Shown here piece by piece: positions 8,636 to 17,839 of a stretch of 64,000 nt of DNA. The DNA is taken from contig NZ_JABGBN010000008.1 in the NCBI RefSeq assembly GCF_013133795.1, forward strand, positions 60,455-124,454, given 5' to 3'. The notes under the pieces were generated by a model. The model had not been told where the DNA came from, did not search any database, and saw only the letters and a list, made by a program, of their open reading frames with translations. A program made the translations under genes and the position numbers. Each line of letters starts with the position of its first letter. Within the stretch, counting starts at the first letter, position 1. The DNA comes from Pelistega suis (GTDB taxonomy: Bacteria > Pseudomonadota > Gammaproteobacteria > Burkholderiales > Burkholderiaceae_B).

Positions 8636-11600
8636 GTTTTACAGGCCTATTTATTCATCGTCCCATTGCGACAACATTGCTGGCCTTGGCAATGAGTGTG
8701 ATGGGCGTGATTAGTTATTTTTTGTTGCCAGTAGCGCCGTTACCGCAAATGTCCATCCCCATGATTTTTGTGCAAGCTCAATTATCAGGAGCAAGTGCTG
8801 AGAATATGGCCAGCAGTATTGCCACACCGTTAGAGCGCTCATTGGGGAGTATTTCAGGATTGAGTTCAATGAGCTCTAATAGTTCTGAGGGAAGTACGCG
8901 TATCTTTTTAGAGTTTGATATTAATAAAGATATTGATGCTGCGGCGCAGGAAGTTCAGGGGGCAATTAATGCTGCTCGCCCTCTATTGCCTAGTAGTATG
9001 AAGACGCCCCCCAGTTATCGTAAATTGAACCCATCCTCTATGCCTATTATGGCGTTGGCACTGACCTCAACACGCTATGATCAGGGTAAGCTTTATGATT
9101 TGGCGAGTACGATTCTAAGTCAAAAACTATCGCAAATTGAGGGAGTGGGTGAAGTTTCTTTGGGAGGGAGCTCTCTACCTGCCGTGCGTGTAGATTTAAA
9201 CCCTTATGCGGTCGCAGCGTATGGTGTGACTTTGGCTGAAGTTCGACAAGCGATTAGTCAAGCGAATACTTTATCCCCTGCGGGTTTAGTTGAAAATGAA
9301 GAATATCGTTGGCAAATCAAGACGAATGGCAAATTAAATAAAGCAGTTGACTTTCGAGATTTAGTTATTCGTTGGCAAGGTGAAAACGCTTTAAAACTTA
9401 AAGATGTCGCCAATGTTTATGATTATATCGAGAGTGAGTTTAATAGTGGTTTTTATAATAATGATAAAGCGGTCAATATTCTGATTCGTCGAGAAGAGCG
9501 AGCTAATATCATTAAAACCGTGGATAGCATTAAGGCAAATATAGAGGAGTTACGTGCTTTATTGCCTGATGAAGTGACGCTATCGATTGTACAAGACCGT
9601 AGTCCAAGTATTCGAGCCACTTTACATGAGGCGGAGTTAACGTTAATCATCGCTATTGGTTTGGTCATTTTTGTGGTTTGGTTCTTTTTGGGAAATTGGC
9701 GAGCAACGTTGATTCCTGCCATTAGTGTACCGGTTTCTTTACTAGGTACGTTTATCGCGATTTATTTACTCGGTTACTCCTTAAATACGATTTCGCTAAT
9801 GGCATTGATCGTCGCGACAGGGTTTGTGGTGGACGATTCTATTGTGGTGCTAGAAAATATTATGCGCTACATTGAAAAAGGCATGAGTCCCTATAAGGCG
9901 GCATTACAGGGTGCCAAGGAAGTAGGGTTTACCGTATTAAGTATGAGCGTGTCCTTAATTGCTGTTTTTATTCCATTGCTATTAATGAATAATCTCATTG
10001 GCGTGTTGTTTAAAGAGTTTGCAATGACGCTATCCTTATCTATTTTGGTGTCTTTACTTGTTTCGTTAACATTGACGCCTAGTTTATGTTCTCGCTGGTT
10101 ACGCCAAGAAAGTCATACGTCAAAGAAGTTTTTTGTATTTCGTTGGTTTGATAAGGGATTTGAGTTTTTACAAACAGCTTATCAACGTAGTTTACGATGG
10201 GCATTGAAATTTAAGTTCTTAACCTTATTGATGTTTTTAGCGACTATCGCTTTAAATGTTTATATGTTTATCACCATTCCTAAAGGGACTTTTCCTACAC
10301 AAGATACGGGCGTAGTGATGGGTTTTTTTAGGGTAGACCAAGGAACTTCTTTCCAAGCCATGTTACCTAAATTGGATTATTACCGTAAGATTATCGTGGA
10401 GGATCCAAATGTTGAAACGGTGATGGGTTATGCGGGTGGTCGAGGAGGTTCTAATAGCAGCTTTTTGATGATTCAATTAAAGCCTATCGGTGAGCGAACG
10501 TTAGGCGGACAAGAAGTCATTAATAATCTACGCAGAAAGTTTGGTCAAGTACCGGGCACACAGTTATCTTTGGTTCTTCAGCAAGATATTCGAATGGGTG
10601 GTGGACCTCCTGGAGGCTCTACCGGCTCGCAAGATTTAATTCTCAAGGCAAGTGATTTAGAGGTGTTAAGAGAATGGACACCTAAGGTGAAAGTCGCTTT
10701 AGAACAATTGCCTGAACTTAAAGATGTCATGCAAGGAACGCAAGATAGTGGACGTCGTTTTGAGTTGCAGATTGATCGCGATGCCGTGAAGCGTCTTGGT
10801 GTCGATATGAGCTTAGTCACTGGGACCTTAGGCAATTTATTTGGTTCATCACAGGTCTCAGTGATCTATGAGGATTTAAATCAATACTATGTGGTGATGA
10901 GTGCTGCACGAGAGTTTTCTCAAGATCCCAATATTATCAAAGACATTGTTTTAATCGCGAGTGATGGTGCGAAAGTTCCTCTAAGTAGTGTCGCTACTTT
11001 TACCACAGGACCTGCGCCAGCGAGCGTACGTCACCAAGGCTTACAAGTGTCTGATTCGGTATCGTATAACTTAGCTGAGGGTATTACGATGCAACAAGCC
11101 AATCAAGCCGTTAATCGTGCGTTGGAACTGATTAATTTACCTACCAACTTAATTCAGGTTGAGGGTGGTGGCGATATGCAGTTATTGCAACAAAGTACTC
11201 AGCAACAACCGTTGTTAATTCTTGCGGCCATTGTAGTGATGTATATCGTATTGGGGATTTTGTATGAAAGTTTTGTCTTGCCGTTGACGATTTTGTCTAC
11301 CTTACCATCGGCAGGGGTAGGTGCTTTAGCGGCACTTATGTTGATTGATATGGAGTTCACCCTGATTGCACTTATTGGTGTGTTTTTATTAATTGGTATT
11401 GTGAAGAAAAATGCCATTATGATGGTGGACTTTGCGGTGAGTCGTGAACGCGAATTAAATGAAACACCAGAACAGGCTATTTTTGAAGCCTGTGTTGTGC
11501 GTTTTCGTCCCATTATGATGACTACCGTAGCGGCGATTTTTGGTGCTGTTCCCTTGATTGTCGCCACAGGAGCGGGTGTGGAAATGCGTCAACCATTGGG

Positions 11601-11718
11601 CGTGACGATTGTAGGTGGTTTAATACTTAGTCAGATTTTAACGCTGTATTCTACCCCGGTCATTTATCTATTATTGGATAAGATGCGTCATCGTTTTATT
11701 AAGAAGCAAGTTGTTTAA
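8632..11718 (+). CDS. mdtC: RND multidrug efflux transporter subunit (MdtC-like)
   Basis: Second RND pump protein of 1028 residues, related to the preceding MdtB through tandem duplication; the pair works as a mixed trimer in known MdtABC pumps. ATG 8632 overlaps the mdtB stop (ATGA). TM1 is in IHRPIATTLLALAMSVMGVI, the TM4 Asp pair is in ATGFVVDDSIVVLENIMRYIEKG, and IVKKNAIMMVDFAVSRE marks TM10. A Gly-rich stretch in the second porter half (MGGGPPGGSTGSQD) is typical of this subgroup. The outer-membrane lipoprotein gene follows after 11 bases. Confidence 0.93.
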   Translation: MSFTGLFIHRPIATTLLALAMSVMGVISYFLLPVAPLPQMSIPMIFVQAQLSGASAENMASSIATPLERSLGSISGLSSMSSNSSEGSTRIFLEFDINKDIDAAAQEVQGAINAARPLLPSSMKTPPSYRKLNPSSMPIMALALTSTRYDQGKLYDLASTILSQKLSQIEGVGEVSLGGSSLPAVRVDLNPYAVAAYGVTLAEVRQAISQANTLSPAGLVENEEYRWQIKTNGKLNKAVDFRDLVIRWQGENALKLKDVANVYDYIESEFNSGFYNNDKAVNILIRREERANIIKTVDSIKANIEELRALLPDEVTLSIVQDRSPSIRATLHEAELTLIIAIGLVIFVVWFFLGNWRATLIPAISVPVSLLGTFIAIYLLGYSLNTISLMALIVATGFVVDDSIVVLENIMRYIEKGMSPYKAALQGAKEVGFTVLSMSVSLIAVFIPLLLMNNLIGVLFKEFAMTLSLSILVSLLVSLTLTPSLCSRWLRQESHTSKKFFVFRWFDKGFEFLQTAYQRSLRWALKFKFLTLLMFLATIALNVYMFITIPKGTFPTQDTGVVMGFFRVDQGTSFQAMLPKLDYYRKIIVEDPNVETVMGYAGGRGGSNSSFLMIQLKPIGERTLGGQEVINNLRRKFGQVPGTQLSLVLQQDIRMGGGPPGGSTGSQDLILKASDLEVLREWTPKVKVALEQLPELKDVMQGTQDSGRRFELQIDRDAVKRLGVDMSLVTGTLGNLFGSSQVSVIYEDLNQYYVVMSAAREFSQDPNIIKDIVLIASDGAKVPLSSVATFTTGPAPASVRHQGLQVSDSVSYNLAEGITMQQANQAVNRALELINLPTNLIQVEGGGDMQLLQQSTQQQPLLILAAIVVMYIVLGILYESFVLPLTILSTLPSAGVGALAALMLIDMEFTLIALIGVFLLIGIVKKNAIMMVDFAVSRERELNETPEQAIFEACVVRFRPIMMTTVAAIFGAVPLIVATGAGVEMRQPLGVTIVGGLILSQILTLYSTPVIYLLLDKMRHRFIKKQVV

Positions 11719-11729
11719 TGTGAAATAGT

Positions 11730-13124
11730 ATGAGAAAACTTAGTGTCATTATCTTGTCGGTCATGCTCACTGCTTGTGCAGTAGGTCCAGATTATAAAGA
11801 GGCGCCTGCTATTGAGGTAGGGGAAAAATATAAGGCGAGCACTCAAGATTGGGTACAAATGAGTGAAGAAAGTCTAGAGAAAGAAGATTGGTGGTTACGA
11901 TTTAAGGATGATACCTTAAATCGCTTAATGCAAGAGTTAAATCAATCAAACTTCCAAATTGCTGAGGCTTTGGCGACTTATGAGGCGGCAATGGCAAGTG
12001 TTCGTTCTTCTCGTGCAGGGTTATTTCCAAGTTTAGGGACAAGTGCGGATTACACACGTTCAGGAGGGGATAATCAAAGCGGTATTTCGAATACATATAA
12101 AGCAACGGGCTCTTTAAGTTGGGAAGTGGATTTATGGGGAAAGGTTCGCCGACAGCTTGAAGCAAGCAAAAATGCGGCTCAAGCGAGTGAAGCGGATGTG
12201 GCCAATATCCGTTTAAGTCTGCAAGCCCAGTTAGCGAAAGCCTATTTTAGTTTGCGAATGACAGATGAGCAGATTGCTTTACTCAATCGTATAGTGGCTA
12301 GCTATGAGAAAGCTGTGCAAGTAAATCAAAATCGCTATGATCAAGGTGTTGCCGCACGTGCTGATGTGGTAAGTGCGATGGCGCAATTGGAAAATGCACG
12401 AGCACAGGCGATTAATATTCAGTCGACACGTCAACAATATGAAAGTACGATTGCGGTGTTATTGGGCAAAGCGCCAAGTCAGGTGACTATCCCCCAAGAG
12501 GCTTTTGTCATGACGATTCCTAGCATTCCCACGGTGTTACCGGCTTCACTTTTATGGCATCGAGCCGATATTTACTCTGCAGAACGTGCTGTGGCTAAGG
12601 CAAACGAGGAAATCGGTATTGCAAAAGCGGTGTGGTTTCCGAGTTTAAATTTAGGTGTGAGTGGTGGGTTAAGTCAAAATACCTTGGCGAATTGGTTATC
12701 GGCACCATTGAATTTCTGGTCATTAGGACCAGCATTGGCGCTGACTATTTTTGATGGTGGAGCTCGCTCTGCAGCGGTCGCAAGTAGTACGGCTCAGTAT
12801 CAAGGGAAAGTCGCTGCTTATCGTCAGACAGTATTAAATGCCTTAAAAGAGGTAGAAGATAATATGACTTTATTGAATACCTTAAATCGTCAACATAGTG
12901 TTCAGCAAAGGGCTTTAGCGGCAGCACGAGAGTCGCTCAAAATTACGCGAAATCAATATCAGGCAGGTTTGGTGAATTATCTTAGTGTGACGCAAGTAGA
13001 AAATACGGCTTATAATACCGAAATTAGTGCTTTGCAGCTGATGAACCAGCGATTAAATGCCGCCGTGGATTTAATCATGGCGTTTGGTGGTGGCTGGCAA
13101 GTACCAACAGCTCAAATACGATAG
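11730..13124 (+). CDS. Outer-membrane efflux lipoprotein, NodT/OprM family
   Basis: Outer-membrane channel of the tripartite pump, 464 residues. A lipoprotein signal peptide MRKLSVIILSVMLTAC ends with lipobox LTAC, so Cys16 is the predicted lipidated residue, followed by AVGPDYKEAP as in the OprM/NodT family. Two TolC-like repeats with long coiled-coil helices follow, for example EALATYEAAMASVRSSRAG and KEVEDNMTLLNTLNRQ. A PSLNLGVSGG strand and the FDGGAR motif mark the second repeat. As last gene of the mdtABC operon it supplies a dedicated channel, so the pump need not borrow TolC. Confidence 0.93.
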   Translation: MRKLSVIILSVMLTACAVGPDYKEAPAIEVGEKYKASTQDWVQMSEESLEKEDWWLRFKDDTLNRLMQELNQSNFQIAEALATYEAAMASVRSSRAGLFPSLGTSADYTRSGGDNQSGISNTYKATGSLSWEVDLWGKVRRQLEASKNAAQASEADVANIRLSLQAQLAKAYFSLRMTDEQIALLNRIVASYEKAVQVNQNRYDQGVAARADVVSAMAQLENARAQAINIQSTRQQYESTIAVLLGKAPSQVTIPQEAFVMTIPSIPTVLPASLLWHRADIYSAERAVAKANEEIGIAKAVWFPSLNLGVSGGLSQNTLANWLSAPLNFWSLGPALALTIFDGGARSAAVASSTAQYQGKVAAYRQTVLNALKEVEDNMTLLNTLNRQHSVQQRALAAARESLKITRNQYQAGLVNYLSVTQVENTAYNTEISALQLMNQRLNAAVDLIMAFGGGWQVPTAQIR

Positions 13125-13133
13125 GTAGGAAAT

Positions 13134-14072
13134 ATGCCTTTTTTTAAATGTGATGGTCAACAGCCTTTTAAATTTGATCAAGAAGAAATTGTCAAAGGAT
13201 TACGAGAGGTACGTCAAAAATGGCGTACTTCACAGCATCGTTTAAATGAGGTAGGGGGGCGTCATTTGCCTTCGCCTCACGCGATTGATCAGGCCGTCAA
13301 ACAATTAACGGGCGCCTTATTTCCTATGCGTTTGGGGCCAGATGATTTGCTACAAGAGAATGAGGACTTTTATGTGGGTTATACCATTGGCTTAGCATTA
13401 AGTGCCTTATTAACGCAGATTAAGCTAGAAAAGAAACATCATCATCGCCATGATGAGATGGATGATTGTGCTATTGAAAAAGCCGCGGAGCGGGTGGTAC
13501 GTGAATTTGCTAAAAAATTGCCAGAAATTCGTGCTTTATTAGATAGTGATGTGATGGCGGCGTATGCAGGAGACCCTGCTGCGCGTAGTGTTGACGAAGT
13601 TTTATTGTGTTATCCCGGTATTCAAGCGATGATTTATCATCGTATTGCCCATGAACTGTATAAATTAGATGTGCCCTTAATGGCACGTATTATTGCAGAA
13701 ATTTCGCATAGTGCGACAGGTATTGATATTCATCCGGGAGCGCAAATTGGAGCGGGTTGTTTTATTGATCATGGCACAGGTGTGGTGATTGGTGAAACAG
13801 CCATTATTGGTAAGAATGTGCGTATTTATCAGGCGGTAACATTGGGAGCGAAAAGTTTCCCTGCGGATAAGGATGGCACCTTACATAAAGGACTGGCTCG
13901 TCATCCTATTGTAGAGGACGGTGTTGTCATTTATGCAGGTGCAACTATTCTTGGGCGTATTACTATCGGTAAAAATGCGATTATCGGGGGTAATACTTGG
14001 GTAACCGATGATGTTCCCGCAGGGGATTTTGTCCGTATTGTGAGCTCACATTCTAAGAATTGTGATTTTTAG
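13134..14072 (+). CDS. cysE: Serine O-acetyltransferase
   Basis: Transfers acetyl from acetyl-CoA to L-serine to give O-acetylserine, the carbon acceptor for sulfide in cysteine synthesis. The 312-residue protein has an alpha-helical N-terminal region (about residues 1-185) and a C-terminal left-handed beta-helix made of hexapeptide repeats. DIHPGAQIGAGCFIDHGTGV carries the catalytic Asp/His neighbourhood, followed by IGETAIIGKNVRIYQAVTLGAKSFP. It is the longer EpsC-type form rather than the 273-residue enterobacterial form. The N-terminal H-K rich stretch (KKHHHRHDEMDD) is unusual but lies in a variable part. It ends with a 4-base overlap with the convergent AbiE-like pair. Confidence 0.93.
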   Translation: MPFFKCDGQQPFKFDQEEIVKGLREVRQKWRTSQHRLNEVGGRHLPSPHAIDQAVKQLTGALFPMRLGPDDLLQENEDFYVGYTIGLALSALLTQIKLEKKHHHRHDEMDDCAIEKAAERVVREFAKKLPEIRALLDSDVMAAYAGDPAARSVDEVLLCYPGIQAMIYHRIAHELYKLDVPLMARIIAEISHSATGIDIHPGAQIGAGCFIDHGTGVVIGETAIIGKNVRIYQAVTLGAKSFPADKDGTLHKGLARHPIVEDGVVIYAGATILGRITIGKNAIIGGNTWVTDDVPAGDFVRIVSSHSKNCDF

Positions 14073-15040
14073 AGAACCCACTTGATGTGAGTTATTCTGT
14101 CTTTAATCATTTTTAGTGTATTAAGTACATCTTTTTCATTTGGCAGTTCTCCATATACCAACGATTTAAAGTCGTTGGTATACGTATTTTTAAGCTCATT
14201 CCATATGTACTCTAAATCTTTGAACACGAGAGCTTCATTTGGATGATGATGTAACCATTGGTTATTATTTTTAAAACTAATGAAATCGTCTTGAGCTACT
14301 TTCTGTAGCATGATATCGAAAGCTTTTGACTGAAAGAATCTCTCAAACTCTGATTGGCTTAGTAGTTGGTGTAAGTCATAAGTATGTCTGATTTTTTGTT
14401 TTAAACTCGTTATTGGGGTATTGCTATAAGAGAAACGAACCAAGGACATGATTTTCTCGCAGAGGGTTCTATTTGGATCCAAGACAGATACATTGAATGA
14501 AAGTAAGTGATGTGTTTCTGCAAGTTGATGTTGCCCCATATTGAGCATCATCTGCCCAATAAAAGAAATAATGGGTTTAGTTGTAAATGGTTCATGATGT
14601 CCTAGCCAAGTTGATTCTAGTATGATAACGTCGCGTACCTGTCCATAATTGCCTTTGAATTCTTTGTTGTACGTGTGAGCTGTTTTCCTATTCATCCCCA
14701 TTTTATGGGTGAGACCATCAATTTCTACACTAGGTAATATTTTGTCAACCAGAGAGCTAATTGTTTTTAGTTTTGTTTTTAGTTGATTGTCTGTTTCACC
14801 TTCTTTTCGTAATACGATTAAATCAATATCCTCAGAGAATCGCTCTATTAAGTTAAAACATTTAGACAGTGCAGTTCCTCCTTTAAAAACAACTTCTTGC
14901 CCTAGATTGCTATGGAAAATAGTAAATAGCGTATATGTAATCCAATAGTCTTTTTCGATGTATTCTGGTTTTAGATTGAGATGCTGCGATGTAAATCGAA
15001 TGGCATCATTAAAAAGGGCTTTATCAGTGTGTAGTTTCAT
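14069..15040 (-). CDS. AbiEii/AbiGii-type nucleotidyltransferase toxin-like protein (DUF1814)
   Basis: A 323-residue protein of the DUF1814/AbiEii nucleotidyltransferase family. The polymerase-beta-like core is visible: FKGGTALSK (about residues 52-60) supplies the G-G-T/S nucleotide-binding loop, and the SEDIDL motif (Asp71, Asp73) supplies metal-binding acids. The rest is helical with ILESTWLGHHEPF and SVLDPNRTLCEKIMSLVRFS, typical of this family. In known AbiE systems the type II toxin transfers nucleotides, for example onto tRNA acceptor ends, and stops growth during phage infection. Its start overlaps the end of the partner gene (ATGA). The pair lies between cysE and a Nudix gene and is more AT-rich than its neighbours, which suggests horizontal gain. 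Activity has to be inferred from family only. Confidence 0.85.
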   Translation of the reverse strand: MKLHTDKALFNDAIRFTSQHLNLKPEYIEKDYWITYTLFTIFHSNLGQEVVFKGGTALSKCFNLIERFSEDIDLIVLRKEGETDNQLKTKLKTISSLVDKILPSVEIDGLTHKMGMNRKTAHTYNKEFKGNYGQVRDVIILESTWLGHHEPFTTKPIISFIGQMMLNMGQHQLAETHHLLSFNVSVLDPNRTLCEKIMSLVRFSYSNTPITSLKQKIRHTYDLHQLLSQSEFERFFQSKAFDIMLQKVAQDDFISFKNNNQWLHHHPNEALVFKDLEYIWNELKNTYTNDFKSLVYGELPNEKDVLNTLKMIKDRITHIKWVL

Positions 15041-15765
15041 TTGATATACCAGTTGTTTTTTGTTGGTAATTCAGTTTTGGTTACACCCAGTTGGATGGTG
15101 GTTAAGGGGTTTAGGCTTTCTTTTAGTTTTATTAAAAGGGTGACTTCTTTATTCTCGTTTTCTAATATGGCACCTAATAATGCACGCACTCTTGGAGGGT
15201 AAAGGAGGGCATATTTAATTAAATCTTTTTGTTGTTGATGAGTTAATTCATTAATAATAGCACTGAGTCGATGAAGACCTTGAGTTATAGAGCAATCAGG
15301 AATATGTTTTATATCTTTAAATGCATCCAATAATCCAAGAATTTGATAATTTGAATTAGTGACTTTGGTGTAGCTTTTTACTGCTTGTGTTTTTAATATT
15401 TTGCCATCAATGTTGATGCGCTTATGTATACTAGCGATTTTTATACGAAAAGGTATTTGAGAAGTTAAACCTAGTCGATTGTAGAGAGAAGTTCCCGTTT
15501 CATAAGCAATGCGTTTCCCGTTTTTGAATAAATATGGTCGGAGCAACTCTTGGTAATCGGGCATTAATTCACCAAAAGATGTCTGCTCAGGTTTATAAAA
15601 AATGCCTTTTGAAATTTTTTTAATAAAATTTTTCTCAACTAAACGAGATAAGGCTTTAGCTGCTGCAGAATAGTCATTTTTGGCAATGTGTAAATCAGCA
15701 TACCCAAAGGTTTTTCCGTTGGGGAGTTGATTGATTTTCTTGTATATATTACTAGTGATAGTCAT
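15037..15765 (-). CDS. AbiEi-like antitoxin / transcriptional regulator (DUF6088-type)
   Basis: First gene of the toxin-antitoxin-like pair. The N-terminal part (IYKKINQLPNGKTFGYADLHIAK to KKISKGIFYKP) looks like a winged helix-turn-helix and is followed by a larger domain (ELLRPYLFKNGKRIAYETGTSLYNRLGLT) like that of AbiEi/DUF6088 proteins. Such antitoxins repress their own promoter through inverted repeats and neutralise the nucleotidyltransferase encoded next to them. I chose ATG 15765 (242 residues, MTITSNIYKK); an in-frame TTG at 15789 lies inside the inverted repeat and seems less likely. No clear ribosome site is visible, so the mRNA may be leaderless or weakly translated. The perfect inverted repeat at 15777-15820 begins 12 bases upstream of the ATG and is a strong operator candidate. 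Confidence 0.75.
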   Translation of the reverse strand: MTITSNIYKKINQLPNGKTFGYADLHIAKNDYSAAAKALSRLVEKNFIKKISKGIFYKPEQTSFGELMPDYQELLRPYLFKNGKRIAYETGTSLYNRLGLTSQIPFRIKIASIHKRINIDGKILKTQAVKSYTKVTNSNYQILGLLDAFKDIKHIPDCSITQGLHRLSAIINELTHQQQKDLIKYALLYPPRVRALLGAILENENKEVTLLIKLKESLNPLTTIQLGVTKTELPTKNNWYIK

Positions 15766-15776
15766 GATAATAAATT

Positions 15777-15820
15777 TAATAAAAGTCAAGTTTTTGATGT
15801 TAAAAACTTGACTTTTATTA
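15777..15820. promoter_or_regulatory. Perfect 19-bp inverted repeat, candidate AbiEi operator
   Basis: TAATAAAAGTCAAGTTTTT (15777-15795) is repeated in exact inverted orientation at 15802-15820 around the spacer GATGTT. It lies directly upstream of the antitoxin-like gene, covers the alternative TTG start, and contains TTGACT on both strands. AbiEi proteins are known to autoregulate by binding inverted repeats in this position. A hairpin function is also possible, but there is no U-tract outside the arms. Confidence 0.7.
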
Positions 15821-15884
15821 TTTTAAATTATTGATATTATTTTTATTTAAAAATATTCTAATTTAAAAAAATAGATAATCACTT

Positions 15885-16841
15885 CTAACCTCTAATAAAC
15901 GCCACGCCATGTGCACCGTATTCTTGTGCTTTGCTTAGGCTTGTTAAAGATTGTCCCCCAATCGCAAAAACTGGGCGTCCTGCTTCGTATGCAAATTGTT
16001 GGAATGTTTCCCAACCTAAGGGGGGAGTATCTGGATGAGAGGGAGTGGTTTCGACATGTCCAAGCACCATAAAATCGGCATTGAGGTGCTGAGCATAGAG
16101 AATATCAGCGAGATGATGACAAGATACTCCCATCAGCTTATTGTTATCAATTGGGCGCTCATCTAATTGTACGGCATCTTGTGCGCGTAGTTGAACACCA
16201 TCAGCTAAAGCCCACCATGCACGAGGATGGATACTATTAATGATTAGTTTTGCGCCATGCTCATGGCATTTCGCCAGCATTTTTTCAAAGAGTGCTTTGA
16301 GCGTACCATGCCCTACACCTTCAGACCAATTCGGTTCTCGGAATTGAAAGAGTTTGATACCTTGATTGAGTAGTTGTTCAAACTTTTGCCAATACATCTC
16401 TTGTATATCAGCTTGTTGAAAGTGGCTAATAGCATAACTCTCGGGCAAGGTTAGCCATTTTAGAGGCTCAACGGATGCAGGTAAAATTTCACCGAGTTGA
16501 TTTGCCTGAGTAGGCGTTGTCCATGCAAAGGCTTGTTGTTCTAGACCTCGTACTTCCCCTTTCCAATCGTAGACGCGACAGAAAGAAAGCTCTACGGTTG
16601 TTTTTGGATAATCATAGGTAAAGCTAACCCAAGGATAAGAGGTGGTAATCTCAATATCGAGCTCTTCTTTTAACTCTCGTGCCAAAGCTTGATGAACGTT
16701 TTCTCCTTCTTCTATTTTTCCTCCAGGGAACTCCCACCAACCAGACCATGGTTTACCGTCTGGGCGTTGAGCGAGTAGTACTTGTCCTTCGGGATTAATT
16801 ATCACCCCTACAGCGACACGAATAAAAGGCTTTTGTTCCAT
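15885..16841 (-). CDS. Nudix hydrolase fused to a ThiE-like domain (MutT-ThiE fusion)
   Basis: A 318-residue two-domain protein. Residues 1-135 form a MutT-like Nudix domain that probably removes oxidised nucleotides such as 8-oxo-dGTP. The Nudix box runs from about Gly41 to Ile63 with Glu47, Arg55-Glu56 and Glu59-Glu60 in their expected places; the box ends LDI where LGI is usual. Residues from about 160 resemble thiamine phosphate synthase (LFQFREPNWSEGVGHGTL, LIINSIHPRAWWALADGVQL, VLGHVETTPSHPD, PVFAIGGQSL), but several substrate residues differ, so synthase activity is doubtful. Such fusions are common in proteobacteria. A genuine thiE lies at 55.9 kb. Spacing to the ATPase gene upstream is 21 bases, so the two are likely one operon. 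Confidence 0.88.
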   Translation of the reverse strand: MEQKPFIRVAVGVIINPEGQVLLAQRPDGKPWSGWWEFPGGKIEEGENVHQALARELKEELDIEITTSYPWVSFTYDYPKTTVELSFCRVYDWKGEVRGLEQQAFAWTTPTQANQLGEILPASVEPLKWLTLPESYAISHFQQADIQEMYWQKFEQLLNQGIKLFQFREPNWSEGVGHGTLKALFEKMLAKCHEHGAKLIINSIHPRAWWALADGVQLRAQDAVQLDERPIDNNKLMGVSCHHLADILYAQHLNADFMVLGHVETTPSHPDTPPLGWETFQQFAYEAGRPVFAIGGQSLTSLSKAQEYGAHGVAFIRG

Positions 16842-16862
16842 AGTAATCCTTTGAGGAAAGTT

Positions 16863-17735
16863 TTATTTGCTTAAGTGACGTGCTGTCCAGTCTTTTGCAA
16901 AATGTCGGGCAATACGACCAGAACGAGAACCACGTTGAATAGCCCATTGTAGTGCTTCTGTACGACTGGCTTCAATATGTTCTTCTGGGCAGCCTAGTTC
17001 TCGTAACCAATAATTGACAATGGCAATGTAATCCTCCTGACGGAAAGGATAGAAAGAGAGCCATAAACCAAAGCGTTCAGAAAGAGAAATTTTTTCTTCA
17101 ATTGCTTCGCCTGGGTGAACCTCACCGTCGTCTTGGTATTTGGTAGAAAGATTCTCACTCATATACTCAGGCATAAGATGGCGACGATTAGAGGTTGCAT
17201 AAACCAGAACATTTTCTCCGCTAGAAGAGATTGAGCCATCTAGAATAGATTTTAATGCTTTATAGCTGACTTCACCTTCATCAAAAGAGAGGTCATCACA
17301 GAAGATAATAAAGCGTTCGGGGCGCTGATGAATTAAATCAACAATATCCCCTAAATCCCCTAAATCACTTTTATCAACCTCAATGAGACGTAATCCTTGG
17401 TCTGCATATTTGGCGAGCATGGCTTTGACTAAAGAGCTTTTTCCAGTACCTCGTGCCCCAGTCATTAAGACATTATTTGCTGGTTTGCCTTGTAAGAAAA
17501 AGCGTGTATTGGTATCGATGGCTTCTTTTTGTTTTTCGATATGAAGTAAATCGTCGGTTTCAATATGGTCCACGACTTTGACAGCTTCTAACCATGCAGT
17601 TTCCCCTTTTTTACGCCAACGAAAGGCTTTGGCAGACCAGTCTGTGCTTTCTGGTGTAGGAGGCAACCATGCTTCAAGTTGAGATAATACGCCTAGGGCT
17701 TTTTGAATGAGTTGCTGAACAGTATCATTAGACAT
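16863..17735 (-). CDS. DUF815 family AAA+ ATPase
   Basis: A 290-residue P-loop ATPase of the DUF815 group (YifB/DnaC-like AAA+ proteins of unknown role). The Walker A loop GARGTGKSS lies at about residues 93-101, Walker B is FIIFCDDLSFDE, and a sensor stretch VYATSNRRHLMPE with a following Arg-rich helix fits AAA+. The N-terminal 80 residues are helical (EAWLPPTPESTDW, FRWRKKGE). In many beta-proteobacteria it sits next to the MutT-ThiE gene, as here, but its partner is unknown. It is transcribed divergently from ispB, and the 104-bp gap between them should hold both promoters. Confidence 0.88.
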   Translation of the reverse strand: MSNDTVQQLIQKALGVLSQLEAWLPPTPESTDWSAKAFRWRKKGETAWLEAVKVVDHIETDDLLHIEKQKEAIDTNTRFFLQGKPANNVLMTGARGTGKSSLVKAMLAKYADQGLRLIEVDKSDLGDLGDIVDLIHQRPERFIIFCDDLSFDEGEVSYKALKSILDGSISSSGENVLVYATSNRRHLMPEYMSENLSTKYQDDGEVHPGEAIEEKISLSERFGLWLSFYPFRQEDYIAIVNYWLRELGCPEEHIEASRTEALQWAIQRGSRSGRIARHFAKDWTARHLSK

Positions 17736-17839
17736 CAGAAAAATCCTTGAGGTTTATAAGGTTTATGCGTTAGTAAGAATTGTTTGTATCAGATATAGTA
17801 GAATATACACATATTGTCACTTTTTAACATAGGTTTACT

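Noticed and set aside
15885..16841. A second functional thiamine-phosphate synthase in the Nudix fusion
   Set aside because: The C-terminal barrel lacks several substrate-binding residues that the true ThiE at 55.9 kb retains, and such fusions are common repair-type proteins.
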